Shown one piece after another: positions 1-8,740 of a stretch of DNA of 40,300 nt. The notes under the pieces were generated by a model. The model was not told the origin of the DNA, did no database searches, and saw only the letters and a program-made list of their open reading frames with translations. The stretch spans positions 1-40,300 of the forward strand of contig NZ_QGSZ01000232.1 in the NCBI RefSeq assembly GCF_003857055.1, read 5' to 3'. Made by a program: the position numbers and the translations under genes. This DNA comes from Micromonospora inaquosa. GTDB lineage: Bacteria; Actinomycetota; Actinomycetes; Mycobacteriales; Micromonosporaceae. Numbering within the stretch: the first letter of the stretch is position 1; each line of letters starts with the position of its first letter.

Positions 1-217
1 GGACCATGGTCTCCGAGGGTCGCGGGTAGTCGGCCGGCGTACGCGCCGTCCCGTAGCTCGGCCCCGGCCCGTGGTCGGCAGACCCTGGCCCGTAGGCCGG
101 GTGTCCCGATGGGTCGGCGGAAGGTGCCGCCGACATGGGTTCCGGTCGCCATCCGGCTTCGACGTGCTCGGCGCTGTAGTGCCTGCCCGCAGGAGGCATG
201 GGCGCGTGGGTCATCAT
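1..217 (-). CDS. N-terminal part of a Pro/Gly/Tyr-rich protein, cut by the window edge
   Basis: An open frame begins with two adjacent ATG codons (217 and 214) and stays open to base 1, giving 72 residues. A GGGGG ribosome binding site lies just upstream of the first ATG. The protein starts MMTHAPMPPAG and continues as low-complexity sequence rich in Pro, Ala, Gly and Tyr, with segments such as PAYGPGSADHG. Such disordered N-termini often precede membrane or envelope domains in actinobacteria, but the part that would identify the protein is outside the window. It begins 13 bases after the permease stop on the same strand, so co-transcription is likely. Confidence 0.6.
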   Translation of the reverse strand, partial: MMTHAPMPPAGRHYSAEHVEAGWRPEPMSAAPSADPSGHPAYGPGSADHGPGPSYGTARTPADYPRPSETMV

Positions 218-230
218 CGTCGCCCCCTTG

Positions 231-1691
231 TCAGATCGAGACGTTGATAGCGTCGGGAACGGCGTGGGTGCTCGGGGTGCCCCGGCCGATACCGGCGTGG
301 ACGTCCGGGCGGGACTGCCGCAGATGCCCCGCCCACATCCCGCCGAGGACGGCGAACGCGGCCAGGATCGCGGGCAGCAGGAACGGATACAGCGACCCCG
401 GCGCGGCACCGAGTAAGGAGCGGGCGTTGCCGATCATCAGACCCAGCAGCACCAGCCCACCCAACACACCGAGCGCGGGTGCGAGCCGCCACTCCCACAC
501 CCCCGGCCTCGGGCCGCGCACGCTCGACGGTGCCATCATCGCCGCGACGGAGGCGGCCAGCAGCAGACACAGCAGGCCCATCGCGCCCAGCGTCGAGAGC
601 CAGGTGAACATGACCGCGATCGGGTCAGCGCCGGTCAGCGCGAACGCGCCCACCACCACCGAGGCAATGGCTGTCTGCGTCAATGAACCGCCGCGCGGCG
701 CGCTGACCCGGGTTGCACTGCCCGTGCGCGCGAGGCCGGCGGGGAGGACACCTTCGCGAGCCATGGCGAACACGTACCGCGCTACCACCGAGTGGAAGGC
801 CAGCATCGAGGTGACGACCGCGAGGACCAGCACCAGCTCCGCGAACGGCACCCACCCGCCGCCGAGGCGTTCCAGGACCGCATACGGCAGACCTGCCGCC
901 GGGTCGGCGGCCACCTCGCCGACGGCAGCCGGGCCGACGGCCACGCCCATCGCCCACGCCGCGAGCGCGTACACGCCGCCGAGGACGACCACCGCGCCGA
1001 TGGTGGCCCGGCCCACCGAGCGGCGGTCGACGGCCTCCTCGACCATCGAACCCGGGGCGTCAACACCCATCAACGCCGCCACGCAGAAGGCCACGGCACC
1101 GCCGACACCGCCGACCGCCAGTCCCGAGGCGTCGAAGCCCGACCACGACAGCCCACCGTCCGCCGGTTCCGCCGCGCCGGTGAGGACGAAAGCGGCGACG
1201 ATCAGCAGCGACACCACCAGCACGGCCACCAGGAGCCGGGTGGACAGCGCGATCGCCCGGATACCGAACGTCGCGACCACGGCCAGTGCGATGCCCGCCC
1301 ACACCCACCACGCCCCGCCGAGCTGCCCGGCGAGCGTGGCACCGAGCAAGCCGTACAGGCTGATCTGGATCGAGTTGTAGGCGACCAGGGCGACCAGGCC
1401 GGCTGCGACGCCCCAGCCGCGCCCGAGGCTGTTGGCGAGGATGCCGTAGTAGGCCGCTGGGTGCCCCAGCTGGCGGGCCATCGCGGTGTATCCGACGGTC
1501 AGTAACGCCACGATCGCCGCGACGAGGACGAACACCAGCGGCAATGTCGTTAGCTGCGTGGTCGCGTAGGTGGCGACGATGCCTCCGGCGAGCACCACCA
1601 TCGGCGCCGACGCCGCCGCCCCGAACACCCACAACCCTGTGGGAGTCAGCGTCCGCCGCGCGAGCGCCACCTGCATGTGCGTCGACCTCAT
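231..1691 (-). CDS. APC-superfamily amino acid/polyamine permease
   Basis: A 486-residue, highly hydrophobic protein with about twelve predicted membrane segments. It has the layout of the amino acid-polyamine-organocation family: a GAAASAPM-like first helix near residue 24, then long alternating hydrophobic stretches, and a short hydrophilic C-terminal tail rich in Arg, Pro and His. It should act in the cytoplasmic membrane as a secondary importer or exchanger of amino acids or amines; the substrate cannot be read from the sequence. I chose the ATG at 1691 over the upstream one at 1724 because its ATGA overlaps the stop of the preceding gene, which points to translational coupling. The C-terminal 30 residues are unlikely to be membrane-embedded. 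Confidence 0.85.
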   Translation of the reverse strand: MRSTHMQVALARRTLTPTGLWVFGAAASAPMVVLAGGIVATYATTQLTTLPLVFVLVAAIVALLTVGYTAMARQLGHPAAYYGILANSLGRGWGVAAGLVALVAYNSIQISLYGLLGATLAGQLGGAWWVWAGIALAVVATFGIRAIALSTRLLVAVLVVSLLIVAAFVLTGAAEPADGGLSWSGFDASGLAVGGVGGAVAFCVAALMGVDAPGSMVEEAVDRRSVGRATIGAVVVLGGVYALAAWAMGVAVGPAAVGEVAADPAAGLPYAVLERLGGGWVPFAELVLVLAVVTSMLAFHSVVARYVFAMAREGVLPAGLARTGSATRVSAPRGGSLTQTAIASVVVGAFALTGADPIAVMFTWLSTLGAMGLLCLLLAASVAAMMAPSSVRGPRPGVWEWRLAPALGVLGGLVLLGLMIGNARSLLGAAPGSLYPFLLPAILAAFAVLGGMWAGHLRQSRPDVHAGIGRGTPSTHAVPDAINVSI

Positions 1692-2071
1692 CGCTGCCCC
1701 CGCCCCGGCGTGTTCGGGCAGCACGAGAGCTGGCAGCCGTCCACCGGGTGCCTGCTCACGTCGGCCGCGTTCGCCGGGACGAGATACACCGCCGCCGGGC
1801 GTACCGGTCCGCGATGCCAGTAGCGGCGGTCGCGGTCAAGCCGCCGCTGCGCGGTCTGCGCGTCGGGGGTGAAGCCAAAGAGGTCGTGGCAGCCGTCTGC
1901 CCACTGACGGCGGATCGCGTATCCCCACGCGAACTCGTCCGACGTCACGTCTCCCGCGTCCGTGACGGCGGCATCGACACGCGCAGAAGGCGACGAAGGT
2001 GGCAGCCACCGTCCAGCGTTGCACCAGCGTGGCGGGGCCAAAGCCCGTATACGGGTCAGAGCGGACAGCAT
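1688..2071 (-). CDS. Hypothetical protein, 127 residues
   Basis: Not recognised. The start has a strong ribosome binding site (AAGGAGG, eight bases before the ATG) and the stop overlaps the permease start as ATGA, so this is a real translated gene coupled to the permease. Its middle is well ordered, with a SDEFAWGYAIRRQWADGCH stretch, an acidic/basic helix (TAQRRLDRDRRYW), and three Cys in the last 20 residues (a CQLSCC segment). The N-terminal 35 residues are less conserved in character. There are no membrane segments. A soluble accessory protein of the permease operon is possible but is only an inference from position. Confidence 0.7.
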   Translation of the reverse strand: MLSALTRIRALAPPRWCNAGRWLPPSSPSARVDAAVTDAGDVTSDEFAWGYAIRRQWADGCHDLFGFTPDAQTAQRRLDRDRRYWHRGPVRPAAVYLVPANAADVSRHPVDGCQLSCCPNTPGRGQR

Positions 2072-2883
2072 GAGGGGTGCCTCCTTCGATAGCAGGGCGC
2101 GTAAGGGTGAGCCCGCGAGGTCATCGCCAGCAGGTGATCAAACGTCTGGGGTTGGTCGTACAGGTCAGGGAGAACGAGGTGACGCCGGGAGGGCACGACG
2201 CCGCAGCGGCATCGCGGAGCGGTGCGCGCGCACCCGGCTCGGCAACAGATCGGACCGCTGGCCACCGGACGCGGGCCGCCACATCCGCCCCAACGCCGAC
2301 CCACCGGGCTCCAACAACACCGGCGACCGCGGCTCATACCCCAGCCGAGCAACCAGGCTCTCGCGCGGCCGGGCGCCGCTGACCTCCGTGGAGGCCGGTA
2401 GCCCTTCCGCGTCGAGCCTGTGGTGGTAGCTGGCCAGCAAGCCGCGTGCAGCGCCGCTCTGCCCGGGACGAGCCGCGAGGTGCGCGAGGTAGTGATGCGG
2501 CGTATGCGGGAGCACCGCATTGACGTAGGCGTGTAGCAGCGCGAACCGGGGGCGTGCGATCCGAGGAGCCGTTGCAGGTAGTACACCCAAGACGCAGCCG
2601 GCGCGGGCGACTCCAACCGCGAATACCAAACCGCCACCGCGGCGTAGTCATCGGTCATGTTCACCTGGCCCTCGTCTACCCCACGCGCCAGCACGAGCTG
2701 TGCGTGGCGGCGCAGAACGACAGGGCGCTCAGCCGCGTCCGGGACCACCTCGATGTGGCGGCTGCTGATCAGCTCGGCGAGCAGTGCAGCGCCGCAACCG
2801 ACGCTGAGGGCGCTGGTGTGTGGGCGGGGCTTACCAGTCACGTCGTCGTGAGCAAGCCCGAAGAAGTCATCGCCGAGCATCAT
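2056..2883 (-). pseudogene. GPP34 (Golgi phosphoprotein 3-like) family protein with disrupted frame
   Basis: The first about 50 residues (MMLGDDFFGLAHDDVTGK, then ALLAELISSRHIEV) match the start of bacterial GPP34 proteins, which are thought to bind phosphoinositide-like lipids at membranes. A GAGGGAGG ribosome binding site precedes the ATG. From about residue 110 this frame turns into Arg/Cys/Trp/Thr-rich sequence typical of out-of-frame GC-rich DNA. A coding-like sequence continues in another frame (RFALLHAYVNAVLPHTPHHY, then LDAEGLPASTEV). The switch falls at a run of five G at 2548-2552 (five C on the coding strand). Near 2180 the original frame again looks coding (RRHLVLPDLYDQPQTF). Two compensating indels or sequencing errors would explain this. 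The repaired protein would be about 240 to 275 residues, close to family size. Confidence 0.5.
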
Positions 2884-3325
2884 CGGACCGGCCTCCCTCG
2901 GTAGCGATCATGGACGTCTGCCCCAGCCCGCCGCCGCGCTCTTTCAGCTACGACGGCGGACGGGCGCTATATGTGGCGGGCAGGGGCCGGTATGGTCGGA
3001 CCGCACGCATTCACGTGCGGGTCCTACAGCCGGTCCTTGTACGCCTCCGCAGGGCCGGGACCCGACCGGGTTGAACGGTCGGCGGTGACCAGGGATCGAT
3101 ACATCGCTTGTGGTAGGTCCACCTTCACGGACAGTCCATATCGGCCGGAATCCCCATCTGCCACCCGGCCTAATGCTCGTTCTGACACCCGGATGGCCTC
3201 TGAGCAGGTCCTCGACACGGACCGTCACCACGCACCGGGCTTGATCGCCAAAATTCGGGGTTACGCTGACCGCACAGCCGGTGAGCGATAGCCCATCGGC
3301 GATGGCGTGTACCCGGAGGTGCGTC
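2884..3325. other. Divergent intergenic region with an inverted repeat
   Basis: This 442-base gap separates the minus-strand GPP34-like gene from the plus-strand XRE gene, so it should hold both promoters. I see no convincing gene; the frames in it are Arg/Pro-rich and lack ribosome binding sites. An inverted repeat lies at 2998-3024 (GGACC-GCACG, a six-base loop, CGTGC-GGGTCC, one bulge). It could be a terminator-like or operator structure. The sequence around 3250-3290 is the least GC-rich part and is the likelier promoter zone for the regulator. Confidence 0.4.
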
Positions 3326-4201
3326 GTGATCAGCCCGCTCGTGCGCCGCCGGAGGCTTGCCCAGGAACTGATCCGGCTACGTGACGGACGTGGGTACTCA
3401 TCTGCCCACGTCGCCTCAGCGGTAGGAGTCTCACGTCAGCGCATTTCCGAGCTGGAGAACGGCCGCGTCGTTCCCAATCTCGATCTGGTCGCCAAGGTTC
3501 TGAAGTTCTTCGCATTGGCCGAGGAACAGAGGCAACAGTTGATGACGATCGCCCGCGACGCGCAGGAACGCGGATGGTGGGCCACCTTCGCGGAAGAGAT
3601 GGGCACACGCCAAGCGCTCTACGCCGACCTCGAAGCTGGAGCGAGCGAGATTCACGAGTACCAGATGGTGTACCTACCGGGGCTGCTCCAGATACAGGCG
3701 TACACCGAGGCGCGCATCGTGATGGACCGCCAGGATGGTGCGACCTACAGCCTCGCCCGAGCGCTCGAAGCCCGCGCCGGCCGCCAGCTCGTCCTCAAGC
3801 GGCCTGACGGCCCAACCTACGAAGTCATCATCGACGAACTGGCGGTACGCCGATTCGCCGCGCCCGCGCCCGTGATCGCCGAACAGCTCGACCACCTTGT
3901 GGTGGTCGGGCACGAGCGCCCGACCATAACGATCAGACTCCTCCCGCTGGCCGTTGAGATTCGGCAACACGCCGTGCCGCGCTCGGCATTTTTCACGTAC
4001 CGCTACCGGGACCCGCAAGACCCCGTGGTGGCCGCCGTGGACACAGTCACGGATGACCTCGTGCTGACCGACGAGGCGGACGTCAACCGCTACCTCGACC
4101 TGTACGCCCGGTTGCGGGAGGCGGCCCTGTCGCCTGGCGACAGTCTTGACTACCTGGCCGCAACGGCCGAGGAGATCAGGAGAACGATTCACAATGGTTA
4201 A
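3326..4201 (+). CDS. XRE-family DNA-binding protein with DUF5753 domain
   Basis: A helix-turn-helix regulator of 291 residues. Residues 9 to 62 form the XRE domain (LRDGRGYSSAHVASAVGVS, then RQRISELENGRVVPNLD). Residues of about 85 to 275 form the DUF5753 sensor-like region, with the typical EIHEYQMVYLPGLLQIQAYT segment and a C-terminal AVDTVTDDLVLTDEADVN strand-helix region. I chose the GTG at 3326 because GGAGG sits six bases upstream; the ATG codons at 3281 and 3302 lack such a site. The gene overlaps the DUF397 gene by eight bases. Such pairs are very common in streptomycetes and relatives, where the DUF397 protein is a partner or antagonist of the regulator in development or antibiotic control. 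Confidence 0.88.
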   Translation: MISPLVRRRRLAQELIRLRDGRGYSSAHVASAVGVSRQRISELENGRVVPNLDLVAKVLKFFALAEEQRQQLMTIARDAQERGWWATFAEEMGTRQALYADLEAGASEIHEYQMVYLPGLLQIQAYTEARIVMDRQDGATYSLARALEARAGRQLVLKRPDGPTYEVIIDELAVRRFAAPAPVIAEQLDHLVVVGHERPTITIRLLPLAVEIRQHAVPRSAFFTYRYRDPQDPVVAAVDTVTDDLVLTDEADVNRYLDLYARLREAALSPGDSLDYLAATAEEIRRTIHNG

Positions 4202-4394
4202 ACGGCGGTTCGGTCCCTGGCGAAAGTCCACCCGTAGCGGTGGCGCCGACAATTGCGTCGAGGTCGCCACCAGTACCGATCGGCACATCGGCGCCCGCGA
4301 CTCGAAGAGCCCCGACGGCGGCATCCTGGTCTTCAATCCAGGTGAGTGGTCGGCGTTCGTGAAGGGTGTGCGGGACGGCGAATTCGATCTGTAA
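4194..4394 (+). CDS. DUF397 domain protein
   Basis: A 66-residue protein with the complete DUF397 pattern: W-R-K-S-T-R-S-G near the N-terminus, then NCVEVA, then RDSKSPDGGIL, and WSAFVKGVRDGEFD at the end. The ATG at 4194 has AGGAG eleven bases upstream and lies inside the end of the XRE gene, so the two are co-translated. DUF397 proteins are small soluble partners of XRE/DUF5753 regulators; the pair is thought to behave like an anti-sigma or toxin-antitoxin-like switch, which remains poorly defined biochemically. A hairpin terminator follows directly. Confidence 0.9.
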   Translation: MVKRRFGPWRKSTRSGGADNCVEVATSTDRHIGARDSKSPDGGILVFNPGEWSAFVKGVRDGEFDL

Positions 4395-4400
4395 CCCCTA

Positions 4401-4442
4401 CGACTGGCCGCCAGGCTCGTTCACTGGCCCGGCGGCCAGTCG
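4401..4442 (+). terminator. Probable terminator after the XRE-DUF397 pair
   Basis: A perfect 12-bp stem (CGACTGGCCGCC at 4401-4412 and its complement at 4431-4442) with an 18-base loop. It begins six bases after the DUF397 stop. There is no long T-tract, only TTAG, so termination strength is uncertain. Confidence 0.55.
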
Positions 4443-4612
4443 TTAGGTCCGAGAATCGGTTGGGCCTGACGAGCCCATCGATGTCACGCACGTGCGGACG
4501 CTGACCCCGTGCTTGAACCGGATGGGGTGCGCTGGGACCATATAGGCACATCAGTTCGGCGGCGATGTCCGGACGCCGGGCGCACCAAAAGGATCGATCT
4601 TGGGGGCCAGCA

Positions 4613-4834
4613 GTGGGAAGGGAGATCGTTCCGAACGCGCGCCTTACGGCGGCCCGTAGGTCGCTGTTATCCCCGTCCGGCTCGGAACGCCCGATGTCGC
4701 GCCAGGAGCCGACCGACGCCTGCTACACCGTGCTGGCCAGGATGTACGCCGAACAAGGTGGCAGGCAACGGTGGCCGGGTCTGACCGAGGTCGCAACAGC
4801 ACATGCCGACGATGCTGGGGTGCAGAACTCATGA
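4613..4834 (+). pseudogene. Truncated HTH-type regulator, partial copy of the downstream gene
   Basis: A 73-residue frame clearly homologous to the first about 60 residues of the next gene: ARLTAARRSLLSPSGSERPM here against DQLRSARKAMLSPSGSRRPM there, then PMSRQE, then GGRQRWPGLTE against GRRPRWAGMTE. The homology stops just where the second helices of the HTH would follow, and the frame ends TGA within an ATGA overlap with the start of the next gene. The GTG at 4613 has GGGGG upstream. It may be the relic of a tandem duplication, or a short leader protein kept because it couples translation to the intact regulator. Confidence 0.6.
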
Positions 4835-6252
4835 CCGACTCCACGGTGACGCCAAACGACCAGCTGAGATCCGCCCGTAAGGCGATGCTCTCACCTTCGG
4901 GCTCACGACGCCCGATGTCACGGCAGGAATTGGCTGACGGCTGCAACGCCGAACTCAATAGACGGTACGAAGCGCAGGGACGACGGCCCCGTTGGGCCGG
5001 CATGACCGAGAAGACCATCGGTACGCTCGAACGGGGCGAGATTCGATGGCCCAACGAGGACTACCGTCGCGCGCTGTGCGCGGTCCTCAAGTCGGATGAG
5101 CCGTCGCTCGGTCTTTACATCGACCGGCCTGGTTCTATGGTGCAGGGTGATCAACAATCACTTAAGAGGGAGTCAGATTCCTCGCAACACCGTCGTGTTG
5201 GGTCTTTCGGTGGGCGCCACGATGCATACGAATACGGGCAGGGCTTCCCACTCGGCCAGGAGGAGCTTGAGTGGTCCATCGACCGATCCGCTGACCAGGC
5301 GTTGATATTCGCGTCAGCGGCTGCGGCTGGCTTGGATGCGCAGTCTACCGATGATCTGTTCAGCAGGGCATCGGACATTGCCCAGGACTATGCGAGCCAA
5401 GACAGATGGCGGACGTTCGTCCGCGCCAAGAGCCTCCGGGACAGCGCGTTCGAGCAGGCGGCCCGCACCAAGCGTCCAGACAACCTAGCTGACCTATACC
5501 TGCTTTCAGCTCTGAATAGTCTTTTGATGGCCTCCGCAGCATTTGACCTCGGTCGTCCGAGTGGGGCACTGCGTCTTGCGCAGGGCGCCCGGACACTCGC
5601 TGGCTTGTCAGGGCATACCGAAGCTGAGGCTTGGTCTATCGGTCTCGTGGCCACGCTGTTCAATTGGCAGAATCGCCCACAGGAGGCCCTTGTTGAGATC
5701 GAAAGGGCGCGTCGGCTCACCGCAAGCAAGAAGGAACTATTTCGAATTTTGAACATCAAGGCACGTTCATCCGCGCTTCTGGGCGACCGCAGCGGGACCG
5801 AGGACGCACTGGGCGAGGCGCAGGGTTGCCTAGCTGGAGCCAACTTCGGCAGTATGCTGCACGACCAGATCGCAGGCGAGTTCGGCTTTGACTCCGCGAG
5901 AGCCTCAGCATGCGCTGGCACAGCGTGGCTGCACCTCGGAGACGGTGCGGCAGCGCGCTCTTATCTCGAAGCCGCAGTCGCCGAATACGAGGCGCTTCCA
6001 CATGTGATGCGGCCCTGGGCACCGCTCACGGGTGCCCGGGTCGATCTTGCGACCGCCTGTGTAATTTCCGGGGACCTTGAGGCTGCGGAAGCGGCCTTCG
6101 AGTCCGTGTTCAAGTTGGAGGATGGCCGGCGCATCTCCACAATCACTGGACGTGTTGATGCGACTCTCAGGCAACTGCGCAGTAACTTCAAGAACGATAA
6201 CCAGGCCCGCCATCTAGGATCACGAATCGAATCCTGGTCGAAGGGGGATTGA
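4831..6252 (+). CDS. XRE-type regulator with a helical-repeat (TPR-like) C-terminus
   Basis: A 473-residue protein. Residues of about 8 to 95 form an HTH region of the actinobacterial XRE type, including an MTEKTIGTLERGEIRWP recognition part. Residues of about 130 to 465 consist of paired amphipathic helices rich in Ala and Leu (YLLSALNSLLMASAAFDLG, ALVEIERARRL, then SGDLEAAEAAFESVFKLEDG), the pattern of tetratricopeptide repeats. Proteins of this layout are cytoplasmic regulators that sense a peptide or partner protein through the repeats. I chose the ATG at 4831 because it forms an ATGA overlap with the truncated paralogue. A longer ATG at 4771 lacks support. It converges with the epimerase gene, with 15 bases between the stops. 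Confidence 0.75.
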   Translation: MTDSTVTPNDQLRSARKAMLSPSGSRRPMSRQELADGCNAELNRRYEAQGRRPRWAGMTEKTIGTLERGEIRWPNEDYRRALCAVLKSDEPSLGLYIDRPGSMVQGDQQSLKRESDSSQHRRVGSFGGRHDAYEYGQGFPLGQEELEWSIDRSADQALIFASAAAAGLDAQSTDDLFSRASDIAQDYASQDRWRTFVRAKSLRDSAFEQAARTKRPDNLADLYLLSALNSLLMASAAFDLGRPSGALRLAQGARTLAGLSGHTEAEAWSIGLVATLFNWQNRPQEALVEIERARRLTASKKELFRILNIKARSSALLGDRSGTEDALGEAQGCLAGANFGSMLHDQIAGEFGFDSARASACAGTAWLHLGDGAAARSYLEAAVAEYEALPHVMRPWAPLTGARVDLATACVISGDLEAAEAAFESVFKLEDGRRISTITGRVDATLRQLRSNFKNDNQARHLGSRIESWSKGD

Positions 6253-6267
6253 ACAGTGTTCGATTGG

Positions 6268-7287
6268 CTATCGCTGATCGACTGATGCCAGGATCTCCGC
6301 TTCATGCTGTTGCGTGAGGCCGATCTCGGCTGATCGCTCGTTCAGCATCTGCTGCGCGGTCTGCATCCACGCCCACGTAGCCGTGACGGTTTCAGCGAGA
6401 GGTCGACTTCGCAGCCCGACGGCGAAGGCCGCTGCGGCATCCACGGACCAGACTCCGCGATGGGTTCGCCACAGAGGTAGCTCAGACCATTGACGGACGC
6501 CTCGGCGAAGAAGAACGTCGTCGGCGACCCAGACGATCTCCGCGCCCGAGGCGGTGGTCCGCTTACAAGCGTCCAAAAGATCCGCGAAGGTGTCCCGATT
6601 CGTCGGTCCCGCCACGTTAAATATTCCCATATGATCGTCGACGAGCGCGTTCAAAAGAAACTCGGCAGTATCGCGTACATCAATAGGTTGGATCGTCCGG
6701 CCGGGTGGTCCGGGCGCGACGACTCGGCCGCCCGCAGCCACTCGCCGCAGCCACCAAGGGAGCCGTCCCACATATTCGCGTGGTCCGAGCACCACGCCGG
6801 GACGAATAATCAGGGCTCGGTCATGGCCGAACGAGTCCAGGACGGCACGCTCGCAGCCTGCCTTTAGGCGGCCGTAGCGAGTTGGACCGTCCTCGACGTC
6901 GGGCGGACCGAAGTCCTCCTCCGCGTCCGGTGGGCAGTCGAGGACCACCGAAGCTTCGCTCAAGGGTTCCGCCGGCCAGCCCTCGTACACGCTGACTGTG
7001 GAGACCAGGGCGTAGCGGCGGCTCACCGTAGCCAAAGTGCGCGAGAGAGTATGAACCTGCTTTGGTACGTAGGCCGCCATGTCGATGACCGCATCCCAGG
7101 GTCCGGCCTCGACAGCATGGCGCACGTCGGAGGGCTCCAAGCGATTCCCGCGCAGCACTCTCGCACCGGGGACATCCTCGCCCGACTTGCCACGATTGAA
7201 CGTTGTGACCGACCAGCCACGCCAGAGCGCCGCTTCAACCACGGCACGGCCCAGGAAGAGGGTGCCGCCAAGAACTAGCAACCGCAT
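6268..7287 (-). CDS. NAD-dependent epimerase/dehydratase (extended SDR family)
   Basis: A 339-residue Rossmann-fold enzyme. The N-terminus LLVLGGTLFLG carries the nucleotide-binding glycines (residues 7, 8 and 13). A Ser-Thr-Val-Ser segment near 96-99 and Tyr138-x3-Lys142 (RYGRLK) supply the SDR catalytic residues. GPREYVGRLPWWLRR and a later QPIDVRDTAEFLLNAL segment are typical of atypical and extended SDRs that act on sugar nucleotides or similar substrates. The exact substrate is unknown. I prefer the ATG at 7287 because the glycine motif must lie close to the N-terminus; the upstream ATG codons at 7377 and 7380 add 30 residues without family character. The upstream promoter region contains a strong hairpin that ends the neighbouring operon. 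Confidence 0.82.
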   Translation of the reverse strand: MRLLVLGGTLFLGRAVVEAALWRGWSVTTFNRGKSGEDVPGARVLRGNRLEPSDVRHAVEAGPWDAVIDMAAYVPKQVHTLSRTLATVSRRYALVSTVSVYEGWPAEPLSEASVVLDCPPDAEEDFGPPDVEDGPTRYGRLKAGCERAVLDSFGHDRALIIRPGVVLGPREYVGRLPWWLRRVAAGGRVVAPGPPGRTIQPIDVRDTAEFLLNALVDDHMGIFNVAGPTNRDTFADLLDACKRTTASGAEIVWVADDVLLRRGVRQWSELPLWRTHRGVWSVDAAAAFAVGLRSRPLAETVTATWAWMQTAQQMLNERSAEIGLTQQHEAEILASVDQR

Positions 7288-7403
7288 GGTCGGTATCTTC
7301 GCCGCCGCAGGCAGACGGCACCAGTGCTCAATCGATTTCGTCGAACGTAGGCCATGAGGTCTCAGAGAGCTGGTCATCAAGCACGAAAGGGCGATCGCGC
7401 CGC

Positions 7404-7442
7404 CTGCGTGTGGTGGCGGCAGAATGCCGCCACCACACGCAG
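7404..7442 (-). terminator. Strong hairpin terminator of the left-arm operon
   Basis: A perfect 18-bp stem with a GAA/TTC three-base loop, starting nine bases after the minus-strand stop at 7451. It is the longest perfect hairpin I found in the window. It separates the accessory gene arm from the epimerase gene. Confidence 0.75.
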
Positions 7443-7450
7443 GGACATCG

Positions 7451-8740
7451 TCAGTTGCCTGGGGCCTTATCGCCGTGGCGCTGATCCAGGATGCGCACTG
7501 TGGTGCTCAGCTTGATCGGCGCGTCCTCGGGGCCGCGTAGGAACGGATGGATGTAGACCGGGCGGCGTAGGGTTCGGCCTGGCCCGTATGCCTGGTTCCG
7601 CCAGTGCCCGGTAACCCAGACGCGGCTGGTGTAGGTCCGGCCGCCGCCGGTTCCAGTGGTCTTGGCCTCGTCGTCTCGTTGGCCGTGGGTACGGATGCGC
7701 ACGATCCGTACGTCGGGCAGAGGTCGCTGGGCGCGGGCGTACTTTTTGCGTATCGTCTTGTTGATCTCTGCCGGTACGTCCTCGGCCGCCCTCTGAGCGA
7801 TGAGTAGCCAGGTGGCCAGTAGTATCGCGGACCCGCCGGACGGGCTGTCGACGGATTGATTGAGACGCAACTGGAAGGTTCGCATGGGTACCAGCCAGCC
7901 CACCTCTTCACGCAGGTGTTGTAGTGGTTGGTCCTCGAGACCACTACCGATGGCGCGGTAGACGACAGCCTCGATCACGTTGTCGCCTGTTGACCAGGAG
8001 ACGGCGGTCATCCGATGTGTTGTCGCCGGATGAGCCCAGAAGAGTAGTCCGTCGTCGCAGGGTGCGAGGTCTTTGCTCGTGGTGACCGCCGGCAGCTGCG
8101 AGGCGGCGTGTTCGGCCAGCTCGGTGAAACTGTCGTCGATCCAGTAGAGCCGGGCGCGGTCGAGACTGTCTGCCAGCTGGCTACGCATGTGGCTGATGCG
8201 AAGAGTTGTCGGTAGCTCCTGGGGGCCGCGGTAGAACGACGCTAGCCGGTCACGGACCTTCGGAAGGTCGCGGGGACTCAGGTCGAGGTCTGGCCAAGCG
8301 GTCGTGGTGAGCAGGACACGGCCTGGTTGCCGCTGGCGCAGGAATGCCTGGTGGAGCTTGTTGGTCTCGGCGTGGGCGAGGGGTATGTCGTGCACGCGCA
8401 TGCGTCGTACCGCACGGTCGACCACCTTTATCGCCCGTCCGGCGTCGAGGTCTGCCATGCACGGTACGCAGGCGGCCCAGGTCTCGCCCATGTCCTGCAC
8501 CAGGCCGGACTGGCTGCTGGTCGCCAGTACTCTGACGTTGCCGCCGATCAATGTCCACATCGGGTGCTGGTCGCCGCAGAAGTCGCAGGTCCGGTTAACC
8601 GTGTCGAGCTGGCTGGTAGGGACGGGCACCGGCGGGTGCCCGTCGTTGTCGCGGTACAGGGGGTGGATGTACTGGTCATCGAAGATGTTGAGCGGAGTCA
8701 GGCAAGTGGCGCACGCCATCTCCGTACGAGGACCGGTCAC
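7451..8740 (-). CDS. Hypothetical protein with three CxxC pairs
   Basis: A 429-residue protein of unknown function. The N-terminal 100 residues hold three CxxC pairs (Cys10/13, Cys52/55 followed by GDQH, Cys91/94), the spacing of structural zinc sites. The rest is soluble, with an Ala-rich helical middle and a C-terminus with the segment RVWVTGHWRNQAYGPG, which I associate with actinobacterial element-borne proteins of unknown role. The GTG at 8740 overlaps the stop of the diguanylate cyclase as GTGA, so the two are translated together. It is the last gene before the strong terminator. A nucleic-acid-binding role is possible given the zinc sites but is not shown. Confidence 0.7.
   Translation of the reverse strand: MTGPRTEMACATCLTPLNIFDDQYIHPLYRDNDGHPPVPVPTSQLDTVNRTCDFCGDQHPMWTLIGGNVRVLATSSQSGLVQDMGETWAACVPCMADLDAGRAIKVVDRAVRRMRVHDIPLAHAETNKLHQAFLRQRQPGRVLLTTTAWPDLDLSPRDLPKVRDRLASFYRGPQELPTTLRISHMRSQLADSLDRARLYWIDDSFTELAEHAASQLPAVTTSKDLAPCDDGLLFWAHPATTHRMTAVSWSTGDNVIEAVVYRAIGSGLEDQPLQHLREEVGWLVPMRTFQLRLNQSVDSPSGGSAILLATWLLIAQRAAEDVPAEINKTIRKKYARAQRPLPDVRIVRIRTHGQRDDEAKTTGTGGGRTYTSRVWVTGHWRNQAYGPGRTLRRPVYIHPFLRGPEDAPIKLSTTVRILDQRHGDKAPGN

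Noticed and set aside
7404..7442. Perfect 18-bp hairpin as a possible attachment site or small transposon end
   Set aside because: Its place nine bases after a stop codon and the lack of a second copy favour a terminator.
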